DNA of 64,000 nt from Pseudomonadota bacterium (GTDB lineage Bacteria; Pseudomonadota; Gammaproteobacteria; CALCKW01): contig JBCCUP010000018.1 of NCBI GenBank assembly GCA_039196715.1, positions 1 to 64,000 on the forward strand, written 5' to 3'. This document shows, in pieces, positions 47,314-56,207 of the stretch (its first letter is position 1; the number at the start of each line of letters is the position of its first letter). The position numbers were made by a program, and so were the translations under genes. The notes beneath the pieces were generated by a model. That model saw nothing but the letters and a program-made list of their open reading frames with translations. It did not search any database and had not been told where the DNA came from.

Positions 47314-48267
47314 TCAGGCGGCTGCCAGCTGGCGCGCGATGGCGTCCATCAGGTCGCCGGCGATGTCGAGACCGCAGCCGGCGTCCAGTTCCCGGATGCA
47401 CGTCGGGCTGGTGACGTTGATCTCCGTCAGGCGGTCGCCGATCACGTCGAGCCCGACAAACAGAAGGCCGCGGTCGCGCAGCGGCTGGGCAACGGCGTCG
47501 GCGATGGCGCGGTCGCTGTCGGACAGTGGCACCGGTACGCCGCGGCCGCCGGCCGCGAGGTTGCCGCGGGTCTCGCCGGCGCTCGGGATGCGGGCAAGGG
47601 CGAAGGGTGCCGGCACGCCGTCGACCAGCAGGATACGCTTGTCGCCCTCACGGATCGCGGGCAGGTAGCTCTGGATCATGCACTGCCGCCGGCCGCGTCG
47701 CGTCATGTGCTCCAGCACGACGTTGAGGTTGGGGTCGGCCTGACCGAGTCGGAAGATCGACTCGCCACCCATGCCGTCGAGCGGCTTGATGACAGTGTCT
47801 TGTTGTTCTTCGACGAATGATTTCAAGCGCGCCTGCGAGGCCGAGACCAGCGTCGGCGGGCAGAGGTCGGGGAACCAGGCGGTGAACAACTTTTCGTTTG
47901 CGTCGCGGAGCGACTGGGGTTTGTTGACCACCAGCACGCCCGCGTGCTCGGCACGCTCGAGGATGTAGGTGGCGTAGATGTAGTCCATGTCGAACGGCGG
48001 ATCGACGCGCATCAGAATCACATCGAGCTCGGCCAACGGACCGTCGGTTGCGTTGCCGAGCGAGAACCAGTCCGTTTCGTCATCCGCGACGCGCACGGCA
48101 CGGCGCGACGCGCAGGCTTCACCGTCGCGCAGGTAGAGGTCTGCGGGTTGCAGGTAGTGCACGGCCCACCCCCTCGCCTGGGCGGCGAGCATCATGGCCA
48201 GCGAGCTGTCCTTGACCGGCTTGATGTGTTCGATGGGATCCATGACCACGCCAATCTGGATCGTCAT
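47314..48267 (-). CDS. gshB: Glutathione synthetase
   Basis: 317-residue ATP-grasp ligase adding glycine to gamma-glutamylcysteine. Motifs: IQIGVVMDPIEHIKPVKDSS, MRVDPPFDMDYIYATY, KPLDGMGGESIFRL and EINVTSPTCIRELD. First gene of the seven-gene minus-strand operon gshB-tonB-algH-ruvX-pyrR-pyrB-pyrC', and divergent from pilG. Confidence 0.97.
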   Translation of the reverse strand: MTIQIGVVMDPIEHIKPVKDSSLAMMLAAQARGWAVHYLQPADLYLRDGEACASRRAVRVADDETDWFSLGNATDGPLAELDVILMRVDPPFDMDYIYATYILERAEHAGVLVVNKPQSLRDANEKLFTAWFPDLCPPTLVSASQARLKSFVEEQQDTVIKPLDGMGGESIFRLGQADPNLNVVLEHMTRRGRRQCMIQSYLPAIREGDKRILLVDGVPAPFALARIPSAGETRGNLAAGGRGVPVPLSDSDRAIADAVAQPLRDRGLLFVGLDVIGDRLTEINVTSPTCIRELDAGCGLDIAGDLMDAIARQLAAA

Positions 48268-48483
48268 GTCGGGTGTCCTCCGTTCGCGTGTGACCGACCT
48301 GGAGCGCCGGGACCAGTGGATTCAGATGGGGGGTCAAAAGGGTGTTTCAAGTAGCCAAACGGATTAGAATGACCCGGCATCGGTGGACGCCATTTTACCG
48401 CGGCGCGCGCGGTTGCGCGCTCTGCAAGCCCGCACCGACCTGATGCCAAGTCTGCCACGACCCGTTTGCGTTTGGAGACGCCC
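48268..48483. other. Divergent gshB/pilG intergenic region
   Basis: 216 bp with no gene visible. A TAGAAT hexamer (48365-48370) could be the -10 for pilG, and TTGAAA on the minus strand (48345-48350 reversed) a -35 for gshB, but neither promoter is complete by consensus. Confidence 0.35.
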
Positions 48484-48897
48484 GTGACCACAGAAGTCGC
48501 CCTGCCTGACAACATCAAAGTCATGGTGATCGACGACAGCAAGACGATTCGACGCACGGCGGAGAGCCTGTTGGTCGAAGCCGGTGCCAAAGTCGTGACG
48601 GCGAGCGACGGTTTCGAGGCACTGGCCCGGGTGGCGGAGCACAACCCGGACATCATCTTCGTCGACGTCATGATGCCGCGCCTGGATGGTTACCAGGTGT
48701 GCGCGCTGATCAAGCACAACGTCAATTACCGTCACATTCCGGTTGTGGTGCTCTCGAGCAAGGACAGCATCTTCGACAAGGCGCGCGGCAAACTTGTCGG
48801 TGCCGACAGCTACCTGACCAAGCCGTTCCAGCGGGACGATCTGCTCGCCGCCATTCGAACCCACTTCGCCAAACACGCGGAACCGGCCGGCGCATGA
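48484..48897 (+). CDS. pilG: Twitching-motility response regulator PilG
   Basis: 137-residue single-domain CheY-like regulator of the Pil-Chp system. MVIDDSKTIRRTAESLL, phosphoacceptor Asp61 in FVDVMMPRLDG, VVLSSKDSIFDKARGKLVGADSYLTKPF closely match PilG. The GTG at 48484 is preceded by GGAG at 48474-48477. In relatives PilG promotes pilus extension and cAMP signalling. The sibling regulator PilH is absent from this operon. Confidence 0.93.
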   Translation: MTTEVALPDNIKVMVIDDSKTIRRTAESLLVEAGAKVVTASDGFEALARVAEHNPDIIFVDVMMPRLDGYQVCALIKHNVNYRHIPVVVLSSKDSIFDKARGKLVGADSYLTKPFQRDDLLAAIRTHFAKHAEPAGA

Positions 48898-48919
48898 GCC
48901 GGCACCGGGCGACAAAACC

Positions 48920-49438
48920 ATGAGCGCCACCGAATCCGCACCGCACCCCCGGTCTCCCCTCGCCATCCTGCACGACTACAGCGTGCGGGGCGGGGCGCCG
49001 CGTGTCGGTGAGCGCACGGCACCGGCGGCGGACGCAGCGTGGTCCGGCATGGTCTGCCAATTGGGCGACGAGCGGGCGATCGTACCGGTTGCGGAGGTGG
49101 CCGAAGTGATCGACATGCCGCGTGTCACGCGGGTGCCTGGCACCGCCAGCTGGTACCTCGGGCTCGGCAGCCTGCGGGGGCGTGTGCTGCCGCTCAACGA
49201 CCTGCGCGGGTACCTGCACGGGCACCCGAGCGCGGCGTCCAGCCTGCGGCGCGTGCTGGTGCACGGCACCGACACCGACGGGGTCGGTTTCGTCGTTGAC
49301 GACCTGCTTGGCCTGCACGCGGTGTCGGCCCCGCCCGGCGCCACCTGTGACTACCAGGGGCAGACGCTCGCCGTGTTGAGTCTGGCCGAGATCGCCACAC
49401 AGCCGAGGTTTCAGCGTGTCGACCTCGAGTCCATCTAA
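48920..49438 (+). CDS. pilI: CheW-like adaptor PilI
   Basis: 172-residue CheW-domain protein that couples receptor and kinase. WSGMVCQLGDERAIVPVAEV, PRVTRVPGTASWYLGLGSL and RGRVLPLNDLRGYL align with PilI. The C-terminus shares 23 bp with the next gene. Order pilG-pilI-receptor-kinase is that of Pil-Chp operons. Confidence 0.9.
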   Translation: MSATESAPHPRSPLAILHDYSVRGGAPRVGERTAPAADAAWSGMVCQLGDERAIVPVAEVAEVIDMPRVTRVPGTASWYLGLGSLRGRVLPLNDLRGYLHGHPSAASSLRRVLVHGTDTDGVGFVVDDLLGLHAVSAPPGATCDYQGQTLAVLSLAEIATQPRFQRVDLESI

Positions 49439-51179
49439 GCCGCGCGAGGCGCGCGACGCCGCAGCCGGCTGGCTGTGGTGCGGTTGCGCGCTGGCGCTGG
49501 CCGCCGGCCTCGCGGCCGTCGCCTGGCTGGCCTGGGCGCCGGCGGTCGAGCAGCGGCACAACCTCGCGACTGAGGTGCACATCCGTGTCCAGCAACTGCG
49601 CTCGGATGGCGTGTCACTCGCCGCGGCGCAGCCCGGCGCGGCGGTGATCGACCGCTTCGCCGCGCAGCTCGAGCAGGCCGATGCGGCCTTTGAACGTCTG
49701 GCAGCGCTCGACCATCCATTGGTGGCGGCACTCGACTCGACCACCGCGTCCGACTGGCAGACGGCGCAGCGGCGCTGGCGTGCACTCGAAGCCGACGCCC
49801 GGCACCGCAGCCGGTACGCGGCGCTCTCGCGCGCCACCGCGGATCAACTGGACGAGTCCACTGCCGTGGCACTCAGTCTGGCGCGGGTCGCGCTCGCGCA
49901 GCCCGAGACCGAGCCGGCCCTGCGGGTCGCCTGGGCGCAGGTGCCCGTGACCCTGGCCACGCTCGCCGAGCGCGCGCGGGCGGTCGGCGTCGAGGCGTTG
50001 TCTGCACCCTTGTCAGCGGCGTCCGATGAGGTGCGCAGCGTGCTGACCCGGCTCGATACCAACGCGACGCGCGCCGGGCTGTCTGCCGTTGCCGTCGCGG
50101 TCCAGCAGGCGGCAGATCGCCTCGCTGCGCTCGAGGCGCGCGCGCCCGAGCGGCCGGCCGCGGGCGCAGTTGACTCCGCCGCCTCGGCGGCGAGTCGGGG
50201 TGTGCGGGCGGACATCGGCGAACGCGCGACCGATCGGGCACGCCTGCGCTGGTTGCACGGGCTGGCGGTCGGGTTGGGCGTGCTCGCGTTGTTGTGCCTC
50301 GGCAAGGCGGCGGTGTTGGCGCGCGCGACGCGCGGTCGGGAGACGCCAGCGGCCACAGCGCGCTTCAGCAAGATGCTGCGCAAGCTCACCGCCGACAACA
50401 AGCGGCACAACGGGGCGCTGCGCCAGCTCAACCAGGCCGGGCGCGAACGCGTGTCGGAATTGCGTGCTCTGGCCGCCGATGCCCGCAAGGCCGCGCGTGC
50501 ACTCGCGCAGCTCGGCAAACCGCGTGCACTGGTCGCTCAACTCGGTGACCAGCGTCTGGCAACCCAGCGGCAGGCGACAAACCAGATGGCGACCACGCGC
50601 GCCCGCCTGGCCAACACGCAGAAGCACGCGCAGCAATGGGCCGAGCGGTGTGACGAGACGGCGGCGCTCGCCGAAACGCTGCGTCAGCTCGGTGAGCACG
50701 CGGCGCTCTTGCAGGTCAACGCGCGCATCCGCGTCGGTGACCCCGACGCCGTGCTGTCCGGTGATTTTCAGCGGCTCAACGACAGCGTGGTCAAGGCGCG
50801 GGCGCACGTCGATGCGCTGCGCCGTCGTCAGGCCGACGCGGCTGCGCGAACGCTCGACGCGCTCGAGGGCACCGCACAAGCACACACCGCCCACGAGCGC
50901 TCGGTGACACAGGCGACCTCACAGTTGAAGGCTTACGTGCGGGGCCAGCAGGACCTCAACGGCCGGCATGACGCACTCGACCGCGCCCAAGAACGACACG
51001 CCGACGCGATCGACGCCCTGCTGGCGCGTTTCGAAGCGGATATCGGGGCCGCCCGGCGCACCGTCAAGGCCCAGCGCCCTGCGGCACCTGCACGGCTCAC
51101 TGTCGACGCGCCGCCCTCGGCCCGACCGGTGGGTGCGCGGGCGGTGCGCCGCGAGCCGGATCTGGAGCTCAGCGATTGA
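49416..51179 (+). CDS. Highly divergent PilJ-like chemoreceptor
   Basis: 587 residues in the position of pilJ. Two membrane segments (about 19-41 and 279-301) enclose a ~235-residue, mostly helical periplasmic part. The cytoplasmic half (about 310-560) is alpha-helical, Ala/Arg/Gln-rich and coiled-coil-like. The conserved chemoreceptor hairpin tip is not intact: the nearest match is HAALLQVNARIRVGDP (about residues 428-443), where the canonical QTNLLALNAAIEAARAGE would lie. No clear methylation-helix motifs are visible, and no pilK methyltransferase is present. The start is GTG 49416 within pilI; the stop overlaps the kinase ATG. Receptor function is inferred from context and topology. Confidence 0.7.
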   Translation: MSTSSPSKPREARDAAAGWLWCGCALALAAGLAAVAWLAWAPAVEQRHNLATEVHIRVQQLRSDGVSLAAAQPGAAVIDRFAAQLEQADAAFERLAALDHPLVAALDSTTASDWQTAQRRWRALEADARHRSRYAALSRATADQLDESTAVALSLARVALAQPETEPALRVAWAQVPVTLATLAERARAVGVEALSAPLSAASDEVRSVLTRLDTNATRAGLSAVAVAVQQAADRLAALEARAPERPAAGAVDSAASAASRGVRADIGERATDRARLRWLHGLAVGLGVLALLCLGKAAVLARATRGRETPAATARFSKMLRKLTADNKRHNGALRQLNQAGRERVSELRALAADARKAARALAQLGKPRALVAQLGDQRLATQRQATNQMATTRARLANTQKHAQQWAERCDETAALAETLRQLGEHAALLQVNARIRVGDPDAVLSGDFQRLNDSVVKARAHVDALRRRQADAAARTLDALEGTAQAHTAHERSVTQATSQLKAYVRGQQDLNGRHDALDRAQERHADAIDALLARFEADIGAARRTVKAQRPAAPARLTVDAPPSARPVGARAVRREPDLELSD

Positions 51180-54100
51180 TGTCTGTGCCGAGCGCCCCGC
51201 CGCGGTTCTACCCGCGCCCTATCCACGACGTCCTGCGCGAGCTGGGGTACGCGTTGTTCACCATCGAGCAGCAGCTCGCGGTGGTGTCGGACACCGGCAA
51301 CGATGCGCACGAACTCGCGGTCGTCTTGCCGAGGCTGATCGAGGCACGCGACGTGTGTGCGCTGACCGGCCTCAACGGTCCGCACCTTCTGCTGGTCGAG
51401 ATGGTGCGTGTGGTCGACGGGGTGATCGAGGGCGAATTCGAGCACGCGACTGACGCCACGGCCGCGCTGATGTTCGCCGCGGCGAAACTGCCGGGCTACG
51501 TGCAGCGCCTCGCGCTGGGCGGGCGTGACGTGCCGCTGGTGCTGATGCCGGTGCTCAACGACCTGCGTGTGGTGCGCGGCGCAGCGCTGCTCTCGGACTC
51601 GGTCATGCGGTTGCCGCTGTTCCGCCTGCCGCCGGACGACCTCGGCGCCTCGTCGTCGACCGACACGCTGTCGGCCACCGCGCAGCGCGTGCGCCCGCAT
51701 TTCATGCGTGCCTTGCTCGCGTTGATTCGCGGCGAACCCGCGGCCAGCGCGCTCGATCACCTCGCCTGGAGCCTCAACACCTTGCGCGACGCGTCGCGCC
51801 GGCGCTCGGTGCGTATGCTGTGGTTGATCATGCGCGCGGTCATCGACGGCCTGCGGGTCGGCGCACTCGAACTCAAACCGGCCACCAAGGCTGTCCTCGG
51901 CCAGATCGAACGGTGCATCAAGTTGGCCGTGGAGCACGGCGAACGCGACCTGGTGGTGTCTTTGCCGCCGGAGCTGCTGCGCAACCTGCTCTATTACTGT
52001 GCGCAGGCGGGCGACGCCAGCGACGTGCTGACCGTGGTCCGTCAGCGTTACCGGCTAGACGACCTGCTGGCGCTGACCCCTGACACCGACGACGCCGTTG
52101 AGCGGGCCCGTCAATCGCTCGCGCCGGGCTTGCTGTCCGCCGCGCGCGACCAGGTGCAGGGCGAGTTGGAGCGCGTGCGTGACGCGGTGCTGGCCTTCGC
52201 GCACAGTGACGTGAGCGCCGACGAGACCCTGCGACCGGCTGGCCTGCTGCTCGAACGCGTGTGCGAAACTCTCGGGGTGCTCGGCATGAGTTCGGCGCGC
52301 ACCACGCTCGTGACGTCGGTGCCGATGTTCCGCGGTATCCGCGACCGCCACACGAACGCGCGCGCTCTGGCGGCGCTCGCCGAAGTGCTGTTGCAAGGCA
52401 GCCGCCTGCTCGACAGCGAGCTCGACCGCCTTTCCAGTGCGCCGGATGACCTCGATTGCAGCCAGGAGCTGGACGTCGAACAGTCGGCCCTGTCGCGCAT
52501 GCCGCGCGAGGAACGCAAGCAGTTGTTGCAGGCGGTGATTGCCCAGCTCCGCGAGGCGCTCGACAGTTTCGAAGAAGCCCTGACCAGCAACCGCACCGTA
52601 CAAACCGAGGTGACCGAGCTGGCTGTGCGCGAGGCCTGCGACGGGCTGCGTGACGCCAACCGGGCGCTCGAGATTGTCTCGTTGCGCGCGGCCCACGATG
52701 CCTTCGGGCGCCTGGTCAGTGTGCTCGGGCACATCGAACCGGACGCGTTGCGGGCGGCCAACGACAGCCACCCCGTTGTGCGTACGGTGGCAGCACTCGA
52801 CTTGTATTTGCGGTCGCTTGAGGACAACGACCTCAACGGCCGTGGTTTCCTGCGCGCGTGCTTCACCTCGTTGACCGAGATCGAGCAACAGGTCGCCTCG
52901 CAGATCATCGATCCCCCGGAGGGCGTGTCCGATGCGCCCGAGGCCACAGCGTCCCAACACGAACGGGCGGCCGGGTCGGCGGCGGCGCGTGCGAGGGAGA
53001 ACCGTGCCACGGAAGACCCGTTGCCGCAGGAGCGCCTGCCGGAGGGACGCCTCCCGGAGGAACGCCTCCCGCTTCCCACACACACGCTCGACGGGGTGGG
53101 GGACACGCCGCAGTACGCCTGCGACGCCGACCTGCGGGCCATTTTTGTCGCCGAGGCTGGCGAGCAACTCGTGGCACTGCGGGCCCGGCTCGAGCAGCGC
53201 CTGGACGAGGCTGGGGGCTTGTTGGTCGACGACCCGGTTCGGCACCTGATCGACGCGTTGGTCCAACGCGCACGCCTCGCCGAAGTCGGTGCCGTGGCGG
53301 AGCCGCTGGTGCAGCTCGATCGCGTCTTTGCGCACTACCAGCGCAGCAGCGCCAGTGTGCCGGCGATCGAGATGGCGCTCGTCGAGCGCACGCTCGCATC
53401 GATCGAGCGCAGCCTCGATAACCTCAGCGTGCACCGGGCCTGCGACCCGGCCGCGGTCGAACTCCACCGCGAGTGGCAGGGCCTCGGCGCGGTGCTCGGC
53501 CTCGCGGTGCACGAGGACGATTCAGAGGTCACCGACGACCTGCGTGCGGTGTTCAACGACGAGGCAGAGGAACTGTTGGCCTCGGCGTCGGCTGCGCTCG
53601 CCGACTGGCAGGTGTCGCCCGGTGACACGGCCGCCTCGCAGCGGCTCATGCGGGCGCTGCACACGCTCAAGGGCAGCGCGCGGGTCGCCTGTGCGGACGC
53701 CGTCGCAGACACCGCGCACACGCTCGAGACGGTGGTCGCGGGCGGCGTCGCGGCGCCCGGTGCCGCGGCAGTCTCGGACCTCGATCGCATCCAGCTCGGC
53801 CTGGACCGCATCGCCGAGCAACTCAGTGGCGCCGACGTCCCACCCGAGGTCGAGGCGCCTGCGGCACCGGCGCTGAGCCCCGAACCCGCATCCACACCGA
53901 CCCCGATCGGCGCTGCGCCGGTCGACCCGCTTGGCGACGACACGGGCGCAGACGTGTCGGACGACACCTTGCGTGTCAGCAGCCAGGAAGTGGGTGCACT
54001 CTCCGCGCTCGCGAGCGATGTGGCTTTGCACCGCGCCGCACTCAATGATCGCCTGATCGATGCGCAGGACCAACTCGACGAACTCGCGCGCTTGATCCGA

Positions 54101-55693
54101 CGGGTGGAGGAGCACGCGCGAACGGTTGCCGCTGCACAGCGCGCCGGCGACTTGCCACAGGGCGTGCAGGAGTCTCTGCGCGATTTCGACACCGTGCAAC
54201 AGAGTATCCGCGATCAGCTGCGCATGTCGCGCGCGGCGCTGGACGCGCAGCGCCAATCCGGTACGGCCTTGCACGACGGCCTGCTGAAGCTCCGGCTCGT
54301 GCGGTTTTCGAGCATTGTGCCACGCTTGCAACGTCTGGTCAGACAGACTGCGGCGGCGGCCGGCAAGACTGTGTCGCTCAGTGTGACCAGCGGTGATCTC
54401 ACGGTCGACAGAGGCCTGCTGGCCCGGCTCGTCGGCCCGCTCGAGCACCTGGTGCGCAACGCCGTCGTGCACGGCATCGAACCCACTGACACGCGGCTGC
54501 AACGCAACAAGGACGCACGCGGCCGGGTGGTGTTGCAGGCTTTCCAACAGCACGGCAGTGTGCAGATCCGTGTAGCCGACGACGGTGGTGGCATCGACCT
54601 GGCGCGTGTTCGCGCCGCGGCAACGGCTCGCGGGCTCGACCTGCCAGGCGACGACGACGCGCTGGTCCACCTCATCCTGTCGCCGGGGTTCAGCACAGCG
54701 GACGCCGTCGATGCGCACGCCGGGCGGGGTGTGGGCCTCGATGTGGTCAACCGCCAGGTGCGCGAGGCCGGTGGCAACCTGAGCATCCAGACCCAGCCTG
54801 GTGCGGGGGCGGTCTTCGGTCTGCGGGTGCCGCAGAGCCTGAGCATCGAGAAAGTGGTGATCGTGCGCGCCGGCGATCAGCGTTTTGCCGTGCCGGTCAG
54901 CCAGGTGGTCAGTGTCGAACAGGTGCCGAACGACACCGTGCGCGATGCCTACATCAAGGCCGTTGCGTCTTACGGCTACGGCGGCGCGAGCTTCCCGATT
55001 CAACACCTCGGTGAGCTGCTCGGCATCGCCCAGTGGCAGCCCGAAGGCGCAGACGAGCACGCCCAACTGATCCTCATGGACGTTGGTGAGCAACGCGTCG
55101 CGTTGCACGTCGACGGGGTGGTCGGCCAGCGTGAACTGCCTGTCCGGGGTGGCGGGACCCAGCTGCAGAAACTGCGCGGCTACAGCGGCGCCAGTGTGCT
55201 CGCCGACGGCGATGTGGTGCTGGTGCTCGACGTCGCCGGACTGCTGCTCGAACGGGCCGGCCACGAGGCCCTCGTCGAGATCGGCGACGAGACGCGGGTG
55301 CTGGCGACGGCGGTTGCGAGCTGCGTCATGGTCGTCGACGACTCGGTTACCATGCGCCGTGCCAACGCCCACGTGCTCGGCAAGGGCGGCTACCGGGTGG
55401 TACGTGCACGCAACGGACTCGACGCGCTGCAACAGCTTGAGGTCCACCCGGTGGACGCCTTCGTGCTCGACCTCGACATGCCCGGCATGGACGGCTTCGA
55501 GTTGTTGCGGCGCTTGCGTGGTGACGCGCAGACCGCGTCCGCCCCCGTGGTGGTAGTGTCCTCGCAGAATGACCCCGACAGCCGCGCGCGGGTCGCGGCG
55601 TTCGGGGTCGACTACTTCCTCGACAAGCCGTGTTCGGGCCGCTTGCTGCTCGACGCCGTGGACCGCGCCATGCAGTCCGAGTCGGTGGTCTGA
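51179..55693 (+). CDS. chpA: ChpA-like hybrid chemotaxis kinase
   Basis: 1504-residue CheA-type kinase with receiver, versus about 2,480 in P. aeruginosa ChpA. A large alpha-helical N-terminal part (1-610) precedes a tandem ERLPE-type repeat (about 616-632), a degenerate Hpt-like region (about 655-740), one canonical Hpt with phospho-His828 (LHTLKGSAR), an HATPase (N-box HLVRNAVVHGIE at 1090-1101, where the usual Asp before His is Val; G-box VADDGGGID; GRGVGLDVV), a CheW domain (about 1221-1350) and a receiver with Asp1431 (LDLDMPGMDG) and FLDKPC. It overlaps the receptor stop by one base, with GGAG upstream. Confidence 0.9.
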   Translation: MSVPSAPPRFYPRPIHDVLRELGYALFTIEQQLAVVSDTGNDAHELAVVLPRLIEARDVCALTGLNGPHLLLVEMVRVVDGVIEGEFEHATDATAALMFAAAKLPGYVQRLALGGRDVPLVLMPVLNDLRVVRGAALLSDSVMRLPLFRLPPDDLGASSSTDTLSATAQRVRPHFMRALLALIRGEPAASALDHLAWSLNTLRDASRRRSVRMLWLIMRAVIDGLRVGALELKPATKAVLGQIERCIKLAVEHGERDLVVSLPPELLRNLLYYCAQAGDASDVLTVVRQRYRLDDLLALTPDTDDAVERARQSLAPGLLSAARDQVQGELERVRDAVLAFAHSDVSADETLRPAGLLLERVCETLGVLGMSSARTTLVTSVPMFRGIRDRHTNARALAALAEVLLQGSRLLDSELDRLSSAPDDLDCSQELDVEQSALSRMPREERKQLLQAVIAQLREALDSFEEALTSNRTVQTEVTELAVREACDGLRDANRALEIVSLRAAHDAFGRLVSVLGHIEPDALRAANDSHPVVRTVAALDLYLRSLEDNDLNGRGFLRACFTSLTEIEQQVASQIIDPPEGVSDAPEATASQHERAAGSAAARARENRATEDPLPQERLPEGRLPEERLPLPTHTLDGVGDTPQYACDADLRAIFVAEAGEQLVALRARLEQRLDEAGGLLVDDPVRHLIDALVQRARLAEVGAVAEPLVQLDRVFAHYQRSSASVPAIEMALVERTLASIERSLDNLSVHRACDPAAVELHREWQGLGAVLGLAVHEDDSEVTDDLRAVFNDEAEELLASASAALADWQVSPGDTAASQRLMRALHTLKGSARVACADAVADTAHTLETVVAGGVAAPGAAAVSDLDRIQLGLDRIAEQLSGADVPPEVEAPAAPALSPEPASTPTPIGAAPVDPLGDDTGADVSDDTLRVSSQEVGALSALASDVALHRAALNDRLIDAQDQLDELARLIRRVEEHARTVAAAQRAGDLPQGVQESLRDFDTVQQSIRDQLRMSRAALDAQRQSGTALHDGLLKLRLVRFSSIVPRLQRLVRQTAAAAGKTVSLSVTSGDLTVDRGLLARLVGPLEHLVRNAVVHGIEPTDTRLQRNKDARGRVVLQAFQQHGSVQIRVADDGGGIDLARVRAAATARGLDLPGDDDALVHLILSPGFSTADAVDAHAGRGVGLDVVNRQVREAGGNLSIQTQPGAGAVFGLRVPQSLSIEKVVIVRAGDQRFAVPVSQVVSVEQVPNDTVRDAYIKAVASYGYGGASFPIQHLGELLGIAQWQPEGADEHAQLILMDVGEQRVALHVDGVVGQRELPVRGGGTQLQKLRGYSGASVLADGDVVLVLDVAGLLLERAGHEALVEIGDETRVLATAVASCVMVVDDSVTMRRANAHVLGKGGYRVVRARNGLDALQQLEVHPVDAFVLDLDMPGMDGFELLRRLRGDAQTASAPVVVVSSQNDPDSRARVAAFGVDYFLDKPCSGRLLLDAVDRAMQSESVV

Positions 55694-55694
55694 G

Positions 55695-56198
55695 GTGTCC
55701 GGCGACGACGTGGTTCGCGCCCCGCTTCAACCCCTGCGTTGCCTGGTCATGCCGCTCTCTGAGCGCTTTGCGCTGCTGCCGAGTGCGCTGGTGCACGCGC
55801 TGCTCTACAACGAACGCGTCTCGGCGCCGCCGCTGCACGCGCCTGCCTGGGTGTTGGGCAGTGTCCAACGGGACGGCAGTGGCGTGGTGCCACTCTTGTC
55901 ACTTGAGCGTCTTTGCAGCTTGCGAACAGGTTCGAGTGACATTGGCCACATCGCGCTGATCCGGCGGGTCGACGTCGGCGAGACACCGCCGTTTTTTGCC
56001 GTGCGGCTCGCCGCGGCCCCCTGGGTGGTCGAAGTGGACAGCGCGAACGTGTCGCGCTCGGCCGCAACCGACGCGGGCGTCGGCTGCGTTGCGAGCCACA
56101 TCACCCTCGACGGCAAGGCGGGCGTCATACCGGACCTCGACGCGATTGGTCGGCATCTCAGCGGCCTCTCGGACGGCGCGCCGGCGGCCGACGCCTGA
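55695..56198 (+). CDS. CheW-like protein (ChpC-type)
   Basis: 167 residues from GTG 55695, one base after the kinase stop; an ATG at 55749 is a possible start. PLSERFALLPSALVHALLYN and GSVQRDGSGVVPLLSLERL resemble the CheW/ChpC fold, but conservation is low. It is the last gene of the chemosensory operon and converges on rsmE with a 9-bp gap. Likely a second adaptor for the kinase. Confidence 0.7.
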   Translation: MSGDDVVRAPLQPLRCLVMPLSERFALLPSALVHALLYNERVSAPPLHAPAWVLGSVQRDGSGVVPLLSLERLCSLRTGSSDIGHIALIRRVDVGETPPFFAVRLAAAPWVVEVDSANVSRSAATDAGVGCVASHITLDGKAGVIPDLDAIGRHLSGLSDGAPAADA

Positions 56199-56207
56199 GC
56201 ACGCGGC

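Noticed and set aside
53522-55447. 640-residue open frame opposite the ChpA-like kinase
   Set aside because: It mirrors the conserved HATPase, CheW and receiver domains on the other strand and has no family features.
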